A stretch of DNA of 64,000 nt from Pantoea sp. CCBC3-3-1 (GCF_007981265.1 NZ_CP034363.1:1550001-1614000); one strand, 5' to 3'; counted from the first letter of the stretch, positions 8,075-17,202 are shown. Numbers and translations are program-made. Notes: generated by a model from the letters alone, not told the origin.

Positions 8075-8683
8075 TCAATCTCTTACCCAGCCTTTACGAA
8101 TAGGTAAAGCAAACAGCAAGCGGTAAAGCGCAGAGATATTTTGTAGTAAACGTCGGCCACAGAAATGCCAGGCGACCTGAGCAAACAGGCAGGAGAGCAT
8201 TCCCAGCAGCAGGCCGCCCAGCATATCCAGCGGCCAGTGAACACCCAGGAAAATTCGTGACCAGGCAATCAGTATGCCAGCCAGCATCAGTACCGCGCCG
8301 GACCAGGCCCGGTGCCAACACAGGAAGGCAATAGCAAAAGTAAAAATGATGGTGCCATGATTGCTGGGATAGGAATCACTCGGCGTGTGGGCCAAAAATT
8401 GATGACCAAAGCCAATAACAAACGGTCGTGGATGAGGATATAAATTGCCGATACACCATGAGATAGCCATGCCGTATGCAAGCGCAATTGCCGTTTTCAA
8501 CACCAGTTCACGCTGCGATTTCACCTGACTTTGCGCGCCCCAAAACCACATAGCCACAATCAGTACAGGGACAACGGCAATCAAATCTTTGGCTATAAAT
8601 ATCGCCAGTGAGATGAGCCAGCCGGGCGTGTCGGGTGTGGCGTTAATCCACAAAAACAGCGTCCGGTTCAGCGCTTCCATCAT
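8075..8683 (-). CDS. ybjG: Undecaprenyl-diphosphatase YbjG (PAP2 family)
   Basis: A 202-residue inner-membrane phosphatase that recycles undecaprenyl pyrophosphate to the monophosphate carrier used for cell wall and lipid glycosylation. It is near-identical in layout to E. coli YbjG and shares the ending FALPIRKGWVRD. PAP2 motifs are present: a Lys in VLKTAIALAYG followed by YPHPRPF, the SYPSNHGT block with the catalytic His, and SRIFLGVHWPLDMLGG. Five or six hydrophobic segments are visible. ATG 8683 is followed immediately by a second ATG (8680). A possible PmrA/BasR-type site lies about 185 bases upstream. Confidence 0.93.
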   Translation of the reverse strand: MMEALNRTLFLWINATPDTPGWLISLAIFIAKDLIAVVPVLIVAMWFWGAQSQVKSQRELVLKTAIALAYGMAISWCIGNLYPHPRPFVIGFGHQFLAHTPSDSYPSNHGTIIFTFAIAFLCWHRAWSGAVLMLAGILIAWSRIFLGVHWPLDMLGGLLLGMLSCLFAQVAWHFCGRRLLQNISALYRLLFALPIRKGWVRD

Positions 8684-8865
8684 GGTATGTCTCCTCGTCG
8701 GGTTCAGCAGAAAGTGTCGTATGCAAAAATGGCGGCCAGCGACATCGGCAGGCCATAAACTGAGCCGTAGCTATATATCGTCAGTAATATCAGGCGGATA
8801 ACATAGAATCGAGACGGCACAAGTTAAATAGTCCCGCTCCTAATTCGGCAGGCGGTTGTCGTTTC

Positions 8866-8882
8866 GTTAAGATTAAATGAAG
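8866..8882 (-). promoter_or_regulatory. Possible PmrA/BasR box upstream of ybjG
   Basis: On the minus strand this reads CTTCAT, five bases, CTTAAC, matching 10 of 12 positions of the CTTAAT-N5-CTTAAT direct repeat bound by PmrA/BasR. ybjG (mig-13 in Salmonella) is a known PmrA target. The site is about 185 bases from the start codon, farther than usual, so this is tentative. Confidence 0.35.
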
Positions 8883-8961
8883 ATTTTATGTTAATACGAT
8901 GAAAAATCCGCCAGGCAAGAGGATGCATAAGCGTTAAAAAAGGCAGGAGAGGGGCTGAAAG

Positions 8962-9027
8962 AAAAAAACCCGCTAATCATCAGATTAACGGGCTCCACAA
9001 TTTGGGATTTCAAAGAAAAGCAGTGGC
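8962..9027 (-). ncRNA. rybB: RybB small regulatory RNA
   Basis: The minus strand from 9027 begins GCCACTGCTTTTCTTTGA, the conserved 5' seed of RybB, continues with a TTGTGGAGCCC segment also seen in E. coli RybB, and ends in a strong terminator. That terminator pairs CCCGTTAATC with GATTAGCGGG over a TGAT loop and is followed by seven T (8962-8968). RybB is an Hfq-dependent, sigma-E-induced RNA that represses outer-membrane protein mRNAs through its 5' end. Position beside ybjL matches E. coli. At about 66 nucleotides it is roughly 12-14 shorter than the E. coli RNA, because the terminator loop is compact. Confidence 0.93.
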
Positions 9028-9033
9028 ACTAAT

Positions 9034-9061
9034 TAAGACTGCACGACAATATAAAAGTTCT
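9034..9061 (-). promoter_or_regulatory. Sigma-E promoter of rybB
   Basis: On the minus strand a -35 element AGAACTT (9055-9061; consensus GGAACTT) is followed after 16 bases by TCTTA (9034-9038; consensus TCTRA). This places transcription start at about 9027, exactly at the RybB seed. Spacing is the standard for sigma-E. Confidence 0.8.
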
Positions 9062-9082
9062 CAAAGCAGCCAAAATATTTTT

Positions 9083-10771
9083 TTACCCACCAAACATTGG
9101 CCAGATTAACACAATCAGCGTCCCGGCCAGCGTAAGCAGTACGTTAGCGATAGCGTAAGTTCCGGCATAGCCCAGTGCGGGGATATTACTGCGTGCCGTA
9201 TCGCTGATAATCTCCATTGCTGGCGCACAGGTACGTGCTCCCATAATGGCGCCAAACAGCAAGGCACGATTCATTTTTAATACCCACGCGCCAAATATAA
9301 AGCTAATAACTACCGGCAACAGGCTGACGATTAAACCCGCCGCCAGCATCAACAGTCCGGTATCACCCAGCCCATGAGACAGGCCGCTGCCCGCGCTTAA
9401 ACCCACACCCGCCATAAACACCATCAGGCCAAATTCTTTCACCATGGTCAATGCCCCTTGTGGGATATAGCCAAAGGTCGGGTGGTTTGCGCGCAGGAAA
9501 CCCAGCATGATCCCGGCAAACAACAGGCCAGCCGCATTGCCAATGCTGAAACTAAAGCTGCTGAACTGAAAAGTAATCATGCCGACCATCAGGCCAATAA
9601 TAAAGAAGGCGCAAAAAGCCAACAAATCGGTAACCTGACTGTGGATAGAGATAAAGCCAATCCGGTCGGCAACGGATTTAACCCGACGGGCTTCTCCGCT
9701 AATTTGTAATACGTCGCCTTTATTCAGGATGATGCTGTCATCAATCGGCATTTCGATTTGACTGCGGATAACCCGGTTAAGAAAACAGCCGTGATCGGTC
9801 AGTTTCAGCTGGCTCAGGCGTTTATTTACCGCGTTATTATTTTTAACCACGATCTCTTCATTAATAATGCGCATGTCGAGTAAATCGCGGTCGAAAACTT
9901 CTTTACCGTTACGGAAGCTGGGATCGAGGCGGGAATGGGCGTCTGGATAACCGACCAGCGAGATCTCATCGCCCTGCTGCAATACCGCATCGCCGTCGGG
10001 ATTCGCCAAAATGCCGTTGCGCCGGATTCGCTCAATGTAGCAGCCGGTCTGGCGATATATCCCCAGCTCGCGCAGGTTTTTGCCGTCGGTCCAGGCGACA
10101 AGTTCCGGCCCAACGCGATAGGCGCGTATAACGGGCAGATAGACTTTACGCTGGCTGTCGGGGTCCAGTCCGCGTTCGCGGGCGATTTGTTGCGCGCTGG
10201 TGGGCAGGTCCTGATGCTGTAATTTTGGCAAATAGCGTGCGCCAAAGATCAGGCTGACCAGCCCGATAAGATAGGTGAGGGCGTAGCCCAGGCTCAGGTT
10301 ACTCTGCGCCTGAGCCAGCGTGCTGCCCGCAGGATAAGTTTGCCGCAGCGTATCGCCTGCCCCTACCAGAACCGGCGTTGAAGTCATCGATCCGGCCAGC
10401 ATCCCGGCCGTCAGGCCAATATCCCAACCAAAAAGTTTCCCCAGCGCCAGCGCAACGATCACGGCGCTGCCGACCATCACCAGCGCAAGTAAGAGGTAAT
10501 TTTTACCGTCGCGGAAGAAGATTGAAAAAAAGTTTGGCCCAGCTTCCACACCCACACAAAAAATAAATAACATAAAGCCCAAATTAAGGGCGTTAGGATT
10601 AATGCCGAAATGCTGCTGACCCAATAGCAATGAGACGACTAAAACGCCAATAGAATTACCCAGTTGGACAGAACCCAGTCGTAATTTACCCAGGCATAAC
10701 CCCAACGCAAGCACGACAAATAATAACAGAATGTCATTTCCACTTAACAAATCTGCGACGTTTATATTCAC
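9083..10771 (-). CDS. ybjL: Putative transporter YbjL (AspT/YidE family with RCK_C domains)
   Basis: A 562-residue inner-membrane protein, one residue longer than E. coli YbjL. Two blocks of hydrophobic segments (about 1-180 and 380-560) flank a soluble centre with two RCK_C-like domains (around [19 protein letters not shown] and [17 protein letters not shown]). Each membrane half contains a Gly-rich motif with an acidic residue or [30 protein letters not shown], characteristic of aspartate-alanine exchanger type proteins. The substrate of YbjL is not established. It starts at GTG 10771 with a weak AAGAAG ribosome site. It is divergent from ybjM, and rybB lies immediately downstream. Confidence 0.92.
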   Translation of the reverse strand: MNINVADLLSGNDILLLFVVLALGLCLGKLRLGSVQLGNSIGVLVVSLLLGQQHFGINPNALNLGFMLFIFCVGVEAGPNFFSIFFRDGKNYLLLALVMVGSAVIVALALGKLFGWDIGLTAGMLAGSMTSTPVLVGAGDTLRQTYPAGSTLAQAQSNLSLGYALTYLIGLVSLIFGARYLPKLQHQDLPTSAQQIARERGLDPDSQRKVYLPVIRAYRVGPELVAWTDGKNLRELGIYRQTGCYIERIRRNGILANPDGDAVLQQGDEISLVGYPDAHSRLDPSFRNGKEVFDRDLLDMRIINEEIVVKNNNAVNKRLSQLKLTDHGCFLNRVIRSQIEMPIDDSIILNKGDVLQISGEARRVKSVADRIGFISIHSQVTDLLAFCAFFIIGLMVGMITFQFSSFSFSIGNAAGLLFAGIMLGFLRANHPTFGYIPQGALTMVKEFGLMVFMAGVGLSAGSGLSHGLGDTGLLMLAAGLIVSLLPVVISFIFGAWVLKMNRALLFGAIMGARTCAPAMEIISDTARSNIPALGYAGTYAIANVLLTLAGTLIVLIWPMFGG

Positions 10772-11045
10772 GGTTTAACTTCTTGTTTACGAGTAACATG
10801 TTGAAATAATGGGTGTTTTGCGCTAAGTTTACTGTACTGCCAGCAGAGCAGCGGCAACGTTCAGGATTATCCGCGAATTACAGCCCAGCGCCATATAAAA
10901 CGGTCGTCATTTTAATCGCTTCATTCTTTTTCAGCCAGTAAAAAGCCGTTGACGTTTGTAACGGTCTTTTGTTTATCAATAGCAGAGGAAAATGGCCCGG
11001 TATCATCCGGCCAGGTGACAACATCAATTACCGAGAGAAGATCCT

Positions 11046-11417
11046 ATGGTGTTTAAGGGTATGTCCTGGACGAACCTGGTGTTCAGTCTTGTTCTCTTTA
11101 GTATCGTCTTTTTGGCGGTACGCTACGATATGGTCGCTGAAGGCTCAGGCTATGTACAAGCGCGGCCGGGTTTGCTGATGTTTACCATTCCTGGCGCGAT
11201 TGCTGCGCTGACGTCCAAAGAGTCGCCGCTGACCGTGGCATTACTGGGAGCCCTATTGGCAATGCCTGTATGCCTGCTAATCCTGCATCTCTACAATATG
11301 CATTATCCCGGTTTCTTTATGGAGCTGGCTTTCGATACCAGCGCCATTTTCTGGTGCGGCTCTGGGGCGCTGGGTATCATGCTTTGCCGCACGCTGTTCT
11401 GGCATCCCCACAGCTAA
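11046..11417 (+). CDS. ybjM: Inner-membrane protein YbjM
   Basis: A 123-residue protein with four hydrophobic segments, corresponding by position and pattern to E. coli YbjM (125 residues). Shared traits are the LLMFTIPGAIAAL segment near the middle, the FFMELAFDTSAIFWCGSGALGIM region, and a short basic tail. Its function is unknown. It lies between divergent ybjL and convergent grxA, each in its own transcript, so context does not suggest a pathway. The start ATG 11046 is favoured by the upstream GAGAAGA stretch. Confidence 0.8.
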   Translation: MVFKGMSWTNLVFSLVLFSIVFLAVRYDMVAEGSGYVQARPGLLMFTIPGAIAALTSKESPLTVALLGALLAMPVCLLILHLYNMHYPGFFMELAFDTSAIFWCGSGALGIMLCRTLFWHPHS

Positions 11418-11445
11418 ACGCTTTGGGACACAACAGGGTGGCCAT

Positions 11446-11482
11446 AAAAAAAGAGGACCGATAAATATCGATCCTCTTCTTG
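11446..11482 (-). terminator. Terminator of grxA
   Basis: AAGAGGA and CGATA (11451-11463) pair with TATCG and TCCTCTT (11466-11478) around one mismatch and a two-base loop. Read on the minus strand it ends in seven T, a strong intrinsic terminator for grxA. It may also stop ybjM transcripts. Confidence 0.85.
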
Positions 11483-11512
11483 CTGGCTCACGCCATTATT
11501 CTGTTTGAGAAA

Positions 11513-11776
11513 TTACTGGAACAGGCCCAGATTTTCTTTGGCATAGGCTTCGAAATCCGTGCAGCCACCAATGTGGTTCTGATCCAGGAAGATCTGTGGC
11601 ACGGTTTCAACAGGCTTACCGACGGTTTTTTCCAGATCGGCTTTGGTGATGCCTTCCGCATGGATATCGACATAGCGGAAGTTGAAATCTTCGCGTTCTT
11701 CAGTCAGCTTTTCAGCCAGCTCTTTTGCACGGACACAATAAGGACAGCCAGGACGTCCAAAAATTACTGCAAACAT
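11513..11776 (-). CDS. grxA: Glutaredoxin 1
   Basis: An 87-residue dithiol glutaredoxin. The redox motif Cys11-Pro-Tyr-Cys14 follows the first beta strand, and TVPQIFLD plus GGCTDFEAYAKENL form the glutathione-binding side. It uses glutathione to reduce ribonucleotide reductase, PAPS reductase and oxidised OxyR in the cytoplasm. In E. coli it is OxyR-activated; I could not find a convincing OxyR site here, but a perfect CRP-type palindrome lies just upstream (11805-11820). It is divergent from ybjC, as in E. coli. Confidence 0.96.
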   Translation of the reverse strand: MFAVIFGRPGCPYCVRAKELAEKLTEEREDFNFRYVDIHAEGITKADLEKTVGKPVETVPQIFLDQNHIGGCTDFEAYAKENLGLFQ

Positions 11777-11804
11777 AGGTTTCTCCTCAAAGGTCAGTTC
11801 TTTC

Positions 11805-11820
11805 TGTGATGTACATCACA
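11805..11820. promoter_or_regulatory. CRP-type palindromic site between grxA and ybjC
   Basis: TGTGATGTACATCACA is a perfect 16-base palindrome that fits TGTGA-N6-TCACA at every position. It is 29-44 bases before the grxA start and about 105 bases from the likely ybjC transcription start, where TATAAT lies at 11905-11910. Cyclic-AMP receptor protein is the expected ligand. Whether it activates or represses either gene is unknown. Confidence 0.75.
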
Positions 11821-11919
11821 ACTCATCACTCGCTGGCGCTTATGATGCCCGCTTCATCAGGTGAAAGAAAGAAGGATTTACCTGTTGGTTTAATTCGTGT
11901 TGTCTATAATCCCGGCGAA

Positions 11920-11940
11920 GCCTGTCGATAAATGACAGGC
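11920..11940 (+). other. Hairpin in the ybjC leader
   Basis: GCCTGTC (11920-11926) and GACAGGC (11934-11940) are exact reverse complements with a seven-base loop. They start about ten bases after a TATAAT element (11905-11910), so the stem would lie at the very 5' end of the ybjC-nfsA-rimK-ybjN mRNA and may protect it. Confidence 0.45.
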
Positions 11941-11969
11941 AAGCAGCACAAGCCAACGGGGGAGATGCC

Positions 11970-12245
11970 ATGCGTGCTTTCAGTAAAATGCCCGTCCCAA
12001 TCCTGGTTCTTGAGGCGTCAGGAGGAATTATGCTGGTTCTCTCTTACCTCACGCTGCATCAGATGCTACCCTTGCCGGCTTCTTTTTCCGCGCCATTAGC
12101 TGCCACCGTAATGCTTTTTGCGGGGATCGCGCTGATGCTACCCGCCGCGATTGTCATGATGTGGCGGACAGCAAAAGTGATGGCGCCGGAACTGTTTTAT
12201 TTGCGTAAACGTACACCAGGAGACAAACATGACGCCGACCATTGA
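11970..12245 (+). CDS. ybjC: Membrane protein YbjC (DUF1418)
   Basis: A 91-residue protein with two hydrophobic segments (about residues 8-27 and 38-62), matching E. coli YbjC in size and position. It ends in a charged tail ([13 protein letters not shown]) that overlaps the nfsA start by 17 bases, so the two are translated from one mRNA. It is the first gene of the ybjC-nfsA-rimK-ybjN operon, which in E. coli responds to SoxRS. Its own function is unknown. The leader contains a TATAAT box and a hairpin. Confidence 0.87.
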   Translation: MRAFSKMPVPILVLEASGGIMLVLSYLTLHQMLPLPASFSAPLAATVMLFAGIALMLPAAIVMMWRTAKVMAPELFYLRKRTPGDKHDADH

Positions 12246-12951
12246 GCTACTTTGCTCTCATCGCTCTATTCGAACTTTTACTGACCAGCCTGTGAGCGAT
12301 GCGCAACGCAAGGCAATCCTTGCCGCTGCACAGTCGGCTTCCAGCTCCAGTTTTTTACAGTGTTCCTCAATCATCCGTATTACCGACCCGGAGCTGCGCG
12401 CAAAGCTGGTAACGCTGAGCGGGGGGCAGAAGTATGTTGCTCAGGCTGCTGAGTTCTGGGTATTTTGCGCCGATTTTAACCGCCATTTGCAGATTTGTCC
12501 TGAAGCCCAGTTAGGGCTGGCCGAACAGCTTTTACTGGGCTGCGTGGATACCGCGCTGATGGGGCAAAACGCGATGGTTGCGGCCGAATCACTGGGGCTG
12601 GGCGGCGTGTTTATTGGCGGTATCCGTAACGGCATTGCCGAGGTTACCGAACTGCTTGGTCTGCCAAAATTTGTGCTGCCGCTGTTTGGCCTCTGCCTCG
12701 GCTGGCCGGCACAAACGCCACAGGTTAAGCCACGTATGCCCGCGGCGATGCTGGTGCATGAAAACCGCTATCAGCCCCTCGATCCAGACGTGCTGGCTAC
12801 CTATGATCGCGAGCAGGAAGAGTATTATCTGTCGCGGGAGAGCAACCCTCGCCGTGAAAACTGGAGCGAGCATATCCAGAAAACCATCATCAAAGAAAAT
12901 CGACCGTTTATGCTGGATTACCTGCATAAGCAGGGTTGGGCAACGCGTTAG
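12229..12951 (+). CDS. nfsA: Oxygen-insensitive NADPH nitroreductase NfsA
   Basis: A 240-residue FMN flavoprotein that reduces nitroaromatics, quinones and chromate by two electrons with NADPH. It has the N-terminal FMN-binding pattern [18 protein letters not shown], the [11 protein letters not shown] segment, the [19 protein letters not shown] block, and [16 protein letters not shown], all closely resembling E. coli NfsA (same length). The start ATG overlaps the end of ybjC, and the rimK start follows 20 bases after the stop. In E. coli it is the main nitrofuran-activating enzyme. Confidence 0.95.
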   Translation: MTPTIELLCSHRSIRTFTDQPVSDAQRKAILAAAQSASSSSFLQCSSIIRITDPELRAKLVTLSGGQKYVAQAAEFWVFCADFNRHLQICPEAQLGLAEQLLLGCVDTALMGQNAMVAAESLGLGGVFIGGIRNGIAEVTELLGLPKFVLPLFGLCLGWPAQTPQVKPRMPAAMLVHENRYQPLDPDVLATYDREQEEYYLSRESNPRRENWSEHIQKTIIKENRPFMLDYLHKQGWATR

Positions 12952-12971
12952 GATCCCTGCGGAGGCACCTG

Positions 12972-13874
12972 GTGAAAATAGCGATTCTTTCCCGAGACGG
13001 TTCGCTCTATTCCTGTAAGCGGCTGTTACAGGCGGCAAAAGCACGAGGCCATAGCATTGAGGTTATCGATCCTCTCTCGTGCTATATGAATATTAATCCG
13101 GGTTCCTCAGCGATCCACTATCGCGGCAAGCAGCTGGGCCATTACGATGCGGTGATCCCACGCATCGGCTCAGCCATTACTTTTTATGGCACGGCCGTGC
13201 TGCGCCAGTTTGAAGTTTGCGGCAGTTTTCCGCTAAATGAGTCAGTCGCGATCACTCGTGCCCGCGATAAGCTCCGTTCGCTACAGCTGTTGGTCCGGCA
13301 GGGCATCGCGATGCCGGTGACGGGGTTTGCGCATTCGCCGGACGATACCAGCGATTTAATCGACATGGTAGGCGGTGCGCCGCTGGTGGTAAAGCTGCTG
13401 GAAGGCACACAGGGCATTGGCGTCGTGCTGGCGGAAACCCGGCAGGCAGCGGAAAGCGTTATCGATGCCTTTCGGGGGCTGAACGCGCATATTCTGGTGC
13501 AGGAATTTATCAAGGAAGCGCAGGGAAAAGACATCCGCTGCCTGGTTGTTGGCGGAAACGTTGTAGCGGCCATTGAACGCAAAGCGCGAGAAGGCGACTT
13601 TCGTTCAAACCTGCATCGCGGCGGTACGGCTCGTCTGGTGGACATTACCGAAAGAGAACGTGAAATTGCCATCCGGGCAGCAGCTACGCTGGGTTTGGAC
13701 GTTGCGGGCGTGGATATTTTACGCGCCAACCGCGGGCCGCTGGTGATGGAGGTGAATGCATCGCCAGGACTGGAAGGCGTCGAGAAAACCACGGGATTGG
13801 ATATTGCCACCATGATGATTGCATGGATTGAGCAGCAGGCGCGCCCTGGCTTCTGTCTGAAAACGGGTGGCTAA
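12972..13874 (+). CDS. rimK: Ribosomal protein S6 glutamate ligase RimK
   Basis: A 300-residue ATP-grasp ligase that adds glutamate residues to the C-terminus of ribosomal protein S6. It starts at GTG 12972, with GGAGG (12961-12965) six bases upstream and alignment to the E. coli start [18 protein letters not shown]-grasp features are [37 protein letters not shown], the [11 protein letters not shown] loop, and [23 protein letters not shown] with the metal-binding Glu and Asn. It is third in the ybjC-nfsA-rimK-ybjN operon. Confidence 0.96.
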   Translation: MKIAILSRDGSLYSCKRLLQAAKARGHSIEVIDPLSCYMNINPGSSAIHYRGKQLGHYDAVIPRIGSAITFYGTAVLRQFEVCGSFPLNESVAITRARDKLRSLQLLVRQGIAMPVTGFAHSPDDTSDLIDMVGGAPLVVKLLEGTQGIGVVLAETRQAAESVIDAFRGLNAHILVQEFIKEAQGKDIRCLVVGGNVVAAIERKAREGDFRSNLHRGGTARLVDITEREREIAIRAAATLGLDVAGVDILRANRGPLVMEVNASPGLEGVEKTTGLDIATMMIAWIEQQARPGFCLKTGG

Positions 13875-13960
13875 CCCGATATTTCTTTCACAATCGTGGT
13901 ATTTAGACGCTTTTTTCCGTAAGCTAGGGCGCAATTTTAAGGCAGTATGAGATTGAATAA

Positions 13961-14440
13961 ATGGATTCACTCGTCGTTCCGGATATCGATTTACTACGAC
14001 GTTGGCTGGATCAGCAAAGCATCACCTGGTTTGAGTGTGACTCCTGTCAGGCCCTTCACCTGCCGCATATGCAAAATTTCGACGGGGTGTTCGATGCCAA
14101 GCTGGACCTCGTTGACGATGTCATTTTGTTCTCAGCGCTGGCTGAAGTTAAACCGACCGCACTGATCCCGCTGGTGGGAGAGTTATCACAAATCAATGCC
14201 AGCTCGCTGACCGTTAAGGCGTTTGTGGATATTCAGGATGACAATTTGCCGAAGCTGATTGTTTGTCAGTCACTCAGCGTGACGGCAGGCCTGACCTTTG
14301 GCCAGTTCGTACACTTTATGAAGCAGAGCGAAGAACAGATTTCGATGGTGGTTCTTGAAGCTTTTGCTAATCACCTGCTGATGATGGGCGAAGATGAAGA
14401 TCGCGGCGAGTTCGTCGTTGCTCAGTCTGTGCTGCACTAA
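13961..14440 (+). CDS. ybjN: YbjN family protein
   Basis: A 159-residue cytoplasmic protein closely matching E. coli YbjN. The N-terminal half carries FECDSCQALHLPHMQNFDGVFDAKLDLVDD, and the centre has INASSLTVKAFVDIQDDNLPKLIVCQSLSV, both hallmarks of the YbjN fold that resembles type III secretion chaperones. In E. coli it affects motility, biofilm and stress phenotypes when over-produced, but its mechanism is unclear. ATG 13961 has a weak ribosome site; an in-frame start further upstream was not seen. It is the last gene of the nfsA-rimK operon. Confidence 0.92.
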   Translation: MDSLVVPDIDLLRRWLDQQSITWFECDSCQALHLPHMQNFDGVFDAKLDLVDDVILFSALAEVKPTALIPLVGELSQINASSLTVKAFVDIQDDNLPKLIVCQSLSVTAGLTFGQFVHFMKQSEEQISMVVLEAFANHLLMMGEDEDRGEFVVAQSVLH

Positions 14441-14848
14441 TCTCCCTGTTCGGGTCAACTCATGTTGGCCCGCTCAACCCGACGCACATTCTTTCCTCGC
14501 ATCAGCCTTTGCTGCTATTTCAACCAGTCCAACCCCTATCCCCGCAAATTTTTATGCTGTATTAATGCCTGATTATCCCTATTTTCATCGGCTTTACCTG
14601 CCGTTTAGCCTGTCATATAAACCAAAGGCGGCAAAACGTCGATAAAAGGCGTTTTTTACCTGCACCTCTGGCCTGAGGCGGCGTGTGGGTCTATCCTTGC
14701 GTGGGCGCATTTCGCGTGCAACGTCGCTGTAGATATCGATTTTTTCTATTAACAGCGTAATGAATAATCATTCATTATATGAAACTTATCCGCAGTTATT
14801 TGCTTGTCCTGTGGAAGCGGTGATTATCCCTGTTCAGGAGGATGGAAA
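14441..14848. other. Intergenic region between ybjN and potF
   Basis: About 400 bases without a credible gene. It contains a hairpin just after ybjN (CGGGTCAAC 14451-14459 with GTTGGCCCG 14464-14472), a terminator-like stem at 14633-14657, and an AT-rich potF promoter area near 14755-14800 with AATCATTCATT-type repeats. Confidence 0.5.
14633..14657 (+). terminator. Intrinsic-terminator-like hairpin downstream of ybjN
   Basis: AAAACGTC (14633-14640) pairs with GGCGTTTT (14648-14655, one U-G pair) over a seven-base loop and continues into T residues. It is about 190 bases past the ybjN stop, so it ends either a long 3' UTR or a small transcript starting inside the gap. Confidence 0.5.
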
Positions 14849-15958
14849 ATGTTCAGCCAGCGCAAAAAATGGTTGTCAGGTGTGGTTGCGGGCGTGGTAA
14901 TGGCGGTTTCCGCCAGCTCAATGGCTGCTGATAAGACGCTGCACGTTTATAACTGGTCAGATTATATTTCGCCGGATACCGTGCCGAATTTTGAGAAGCA
15001 AAGCGGCATCAAAGTGGTTTACGACGTCTTCGATTCGAATGAAGTGCTCGAAGGCAAACTGATGGCCGGCAGTACCGGCTATGATGTTGTGGTGCCATCC
15101 TCCAGCTTCCTTGCCCGTCAGCTACAGTCGGGCGTATTTCAGCCGCTCGATAAGAGCAAGCTGCCAAACTATAAAAACCTCGATCCCGACTTGTTGAAAA
15201 AGCTGGAACAGCACGATCCGGGCAACAAATACGCCATCCCTTATCTGTGGGCGACCACCGGCATTGGCTACAACGTTGAGAAAGTCAAAGCGGCGTTAGG
15301 CAAAGATGCGCCGGTAGACAGCTGGGATCTGGTGCTGAAACCGGAAAACCTTGAGAAGCTGAAAAGCTGCGGCGTTTCGTTCCTCGATGCGCCTGAAGAA
15401 ATTTTTGCCACCGTACTGAATTATCTGGGTAAGGATCCTAACAGCAGCGATCCCAAAGATTATTCAGGCGCGGCTACCGATCTACTGTTGAAGCTGCGTC
15501 CAAATATTCGCTACTTCCACTCCTCGCAGTACATTAACGATCTGGCTAACGGCAGTACCTGTGTGGCGATTGGCTGGGCGGGCGACATTATTCAGGCGAA
15601 GAACCGCGCGGCCACCGCTAAAAACGGCGTCAATATCAGTTATACCATTCCGAAAGAGGGGGCACTGGCGTTCTTCGATACGCTGGCTATTCCAAAAGAT
15701 GCCAAAAATCTTGATGAGGCCTATCAGTTCCTTAATTATCTGCTGGAGCCGAAGGTGATCGCGGATGTTTCTAATAAAGTGTTTTATGCCAACGGCAACA
15801 AAGCTTCAGTACCACTGATTAATGCCGACATTCGTAACAATCCTGGCATCTTCCCGCCAGCAGAAGTGATGGCTAAGCTGTTCGTGCTGAAAGTACAGGA
15901 TCCCAAACTTGATCGTGTGCGTACCCGAGCATGGACTAAAGTTAAAAGTGGCAAGTAA
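14849..15958 (+). CDS. potF: Putrescine-binding periplasmic protein PotF
   Basis: A 369-residue solute-binding protein for the PotFGHI putrescine importer. ATG 14849 is preceded by AGGAGG (14836-14841) and opens a clean signal peptide ending near Ala26 (SSMAAD). Mature landmarks are [15 protein letters not shown] at the start, [29 protein letters not shown], and [21 protein letters not shown], all typical of polyamine-binding proteins and close to E. coli PotF. It is first of a four-gene operon. The gap to potG is about 95 bases. Confidence 0.96.
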   Translation: MFSQRKKWLSGVVAGVVMAVSASSMAADKTLHVYNWSDYISPDTVPNFEKQSGIKVVYDVFDSNEVLEGKLMAGSTGYDVVVPSSSFLARQLQSGVFQPLDKSKLPNYKNLDPDLLKKLEQHDPGNKYAIPYLWATTGIGYNVEKVKAALGKDAPVDSWDLVLKPENLEKLKSCGVSFLDAPEEIFATVLNYLGKDPNSSDPKDYSGAATDLLLKLRPNIRYFHSSQYINDLANGSTCVAIGWAGDIIQAKNRAATAKNGVNISYTIPKEGALAFFDTLAIPKDAKNLDEAYQFLNYLLEPKVIADVSNKVFYANGNKASVPLINADIRNNPGIFPPAEVMAKLFVLKVQDPKLDRVRTRAWTKVKSGK

Positions 15959-16052
15959 CTGACCTCCGCTTTGTCAATCTGCAACAGAGGTGCTTGTCCG
16001 GCCTCTGTTTTGTTTTTTTATGGCTATGCCAACTGTTAAGCGCCGGAGTGTA

Positions 16053-17192
16053 ATGGAAGTGAACGACGCGATCCCTCGCCCGCAAAAAAAAGTTAGCAAG
16101 GCGGTCACGCCATTGCTGGAAATCCGCAATCTGACCAAGTCTTTCGACGGACAACATGCGGTTGATGACATTAATCTGACTATCTTCAATGGCGAAATCT
16201 TTGCGCTGCTGGGTGCATCCGGCTGTGGAAAGTCAACGCTGCTGCGTATGCTGGCCGGATTCGAGCCGCCAACTTCCGGTCAGATCCTGCTTGATGGTCA
16301 GGATCTGTCTCATGTTCCGCCTTATCAGCGTCCGATCAATATGATGTTTCAGTCCTACGCGCTGTTCCCGCACATGACGGTTGAACAGAATATCGCCTTT
16401 GGGCTGAAGCAGGATCGCCTGCCTAAAGATGAAATTGCCAGCCGCGTGGCCGAGATGCTGACCCTGGTGCATATGACGGAGTACGCAAAGCGTAAACCGC
16501 ACCAGCTCTCAGGCGGGCAGCGCCAGCGTGTGGCGTTAGCTCGCAGTCTTGCCAAGCGTCCGAAACTGCTGCTGCTGGATGAGCCAATGGGCGCGCTGGA
16601 TAAAAAGCTGCGCGATCGTATGCAGCTTGAGGTTGTCGATATCCTGGAACGCGTCGGCGCAACCTGCGTTATGGTGACGCACGACCAGGAAGAAGCAATG
16701 ACCATGGCCGGACGTATCGCCATTATGAACCGGGGCAAGTTTGTGCAGATTGGCGAGCCGGAAGAAATCTACGAGCATCCCACCACGCGCTACAGCGCCG
16801 AATTTATTGGTTCGGTAAACCTGTTTGAAGGCCTGCTGCGTGAACGTCGCGCCGAGGGTTTGATTATCGACAGTCCGGGCTTGCTGCATCCGCTAAAAGT
16901 GGATTCGGATGCCTCGGTAATGGAAGGCGTACCGGTCCATGTCGCGTTGCGCCCGGAGAAGGTGATGCTGTGCGAAGAGATCCCGGCGGACGGCAATAAC
17001 TTTGCCGTTGGCGAAGTGGTGCATATTGCCTATCTTGGCGACCTGTCGATTTACCATGTGCGACTGCATAGCGGTCAGATGATCAGCGCACAGTTGCAAA
17101 ATGCTCATCGTTTCCGCAAAGGTGCGCCGACCTGGGGAGACGAAGTTCGTCTTTGCTGGGATGCGGACAGCTGCGTGGTTCTGACGGTGTAG
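16053..17192 (+). CDS. potG: Putrescine ABC transporter ATPase PotG
   Basis: A 379-residue ATPase that powers putrescine import at the inner membrane. Walker A is GASGCGKST, the Q-loop lies in MMFQSYALFPHM, the signature is LSGGQRQRVALARSLA, and Walker B is LLLLDEPMGALD; a C-terminal TOBE-type domain follows (about 300-379). ATG 16053 has GGAG (16045-16048) close upstream; GTG 16059 gives the start that aligns best with E. coli PotG (NDAIPRPQ) and is equally possible. Eleven bases separate it from potH. Confidence 0.95.
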   Translation: MEVNDAIPRPQKKVSKAVTPLLEIRNLTKSFDGQHAVDDINLTIFNGEIFALLGASGCGKSTLLRMLAGFEPPTSGQILLDGQDLSHVPPYQRPINMMFQSYALFPHMTVEQNIAFGLKQDRLPKDEIASRVAEMLTLVHMTEYAKRKPHQLSGGQRQRVALARSLAKRPKLLLLDEPMGALDKKLRDRMQLEVVDILERVGATCVMVTHDQEEAMTMAGRIAIMNRGKFVQIGEPEEIYEHPTTRYSAEFIGSVNLFEGLLRERRAEGLIIDSPGLLHPLKVDSDASVMEGVPVHVALRPEKVMLCEEIPADGNNFAVGEVVHIAYLGDLSIYHVRLHSGQMISAQLQNAHRFRKGAPTWGDEVRLCWDADSCVVLTV

Positions 17193-17202
17193 TGGGGGAG
17201 CC

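Larger units (their letters stand above)
8684..9082. other. Intergenic region between ybjL and ybjG holding rybB
   Basis: It contains the promoter side of ybjG (8684-8900), a possible PmrA-type site (8866-8882) and, next to the ybjL stop, the RybB small RNA gene with its promoter (8962-9061). No protein gene is supported here; E. coli has ybjK/rcdA near this point. Confidence 0.6.

Noticed and set aside
11777..11969. OxyR and SoxS sites for grxA and ybjC
   Set aside because: Expected from E. coli, but no stretch matches either consensus well enough to report.
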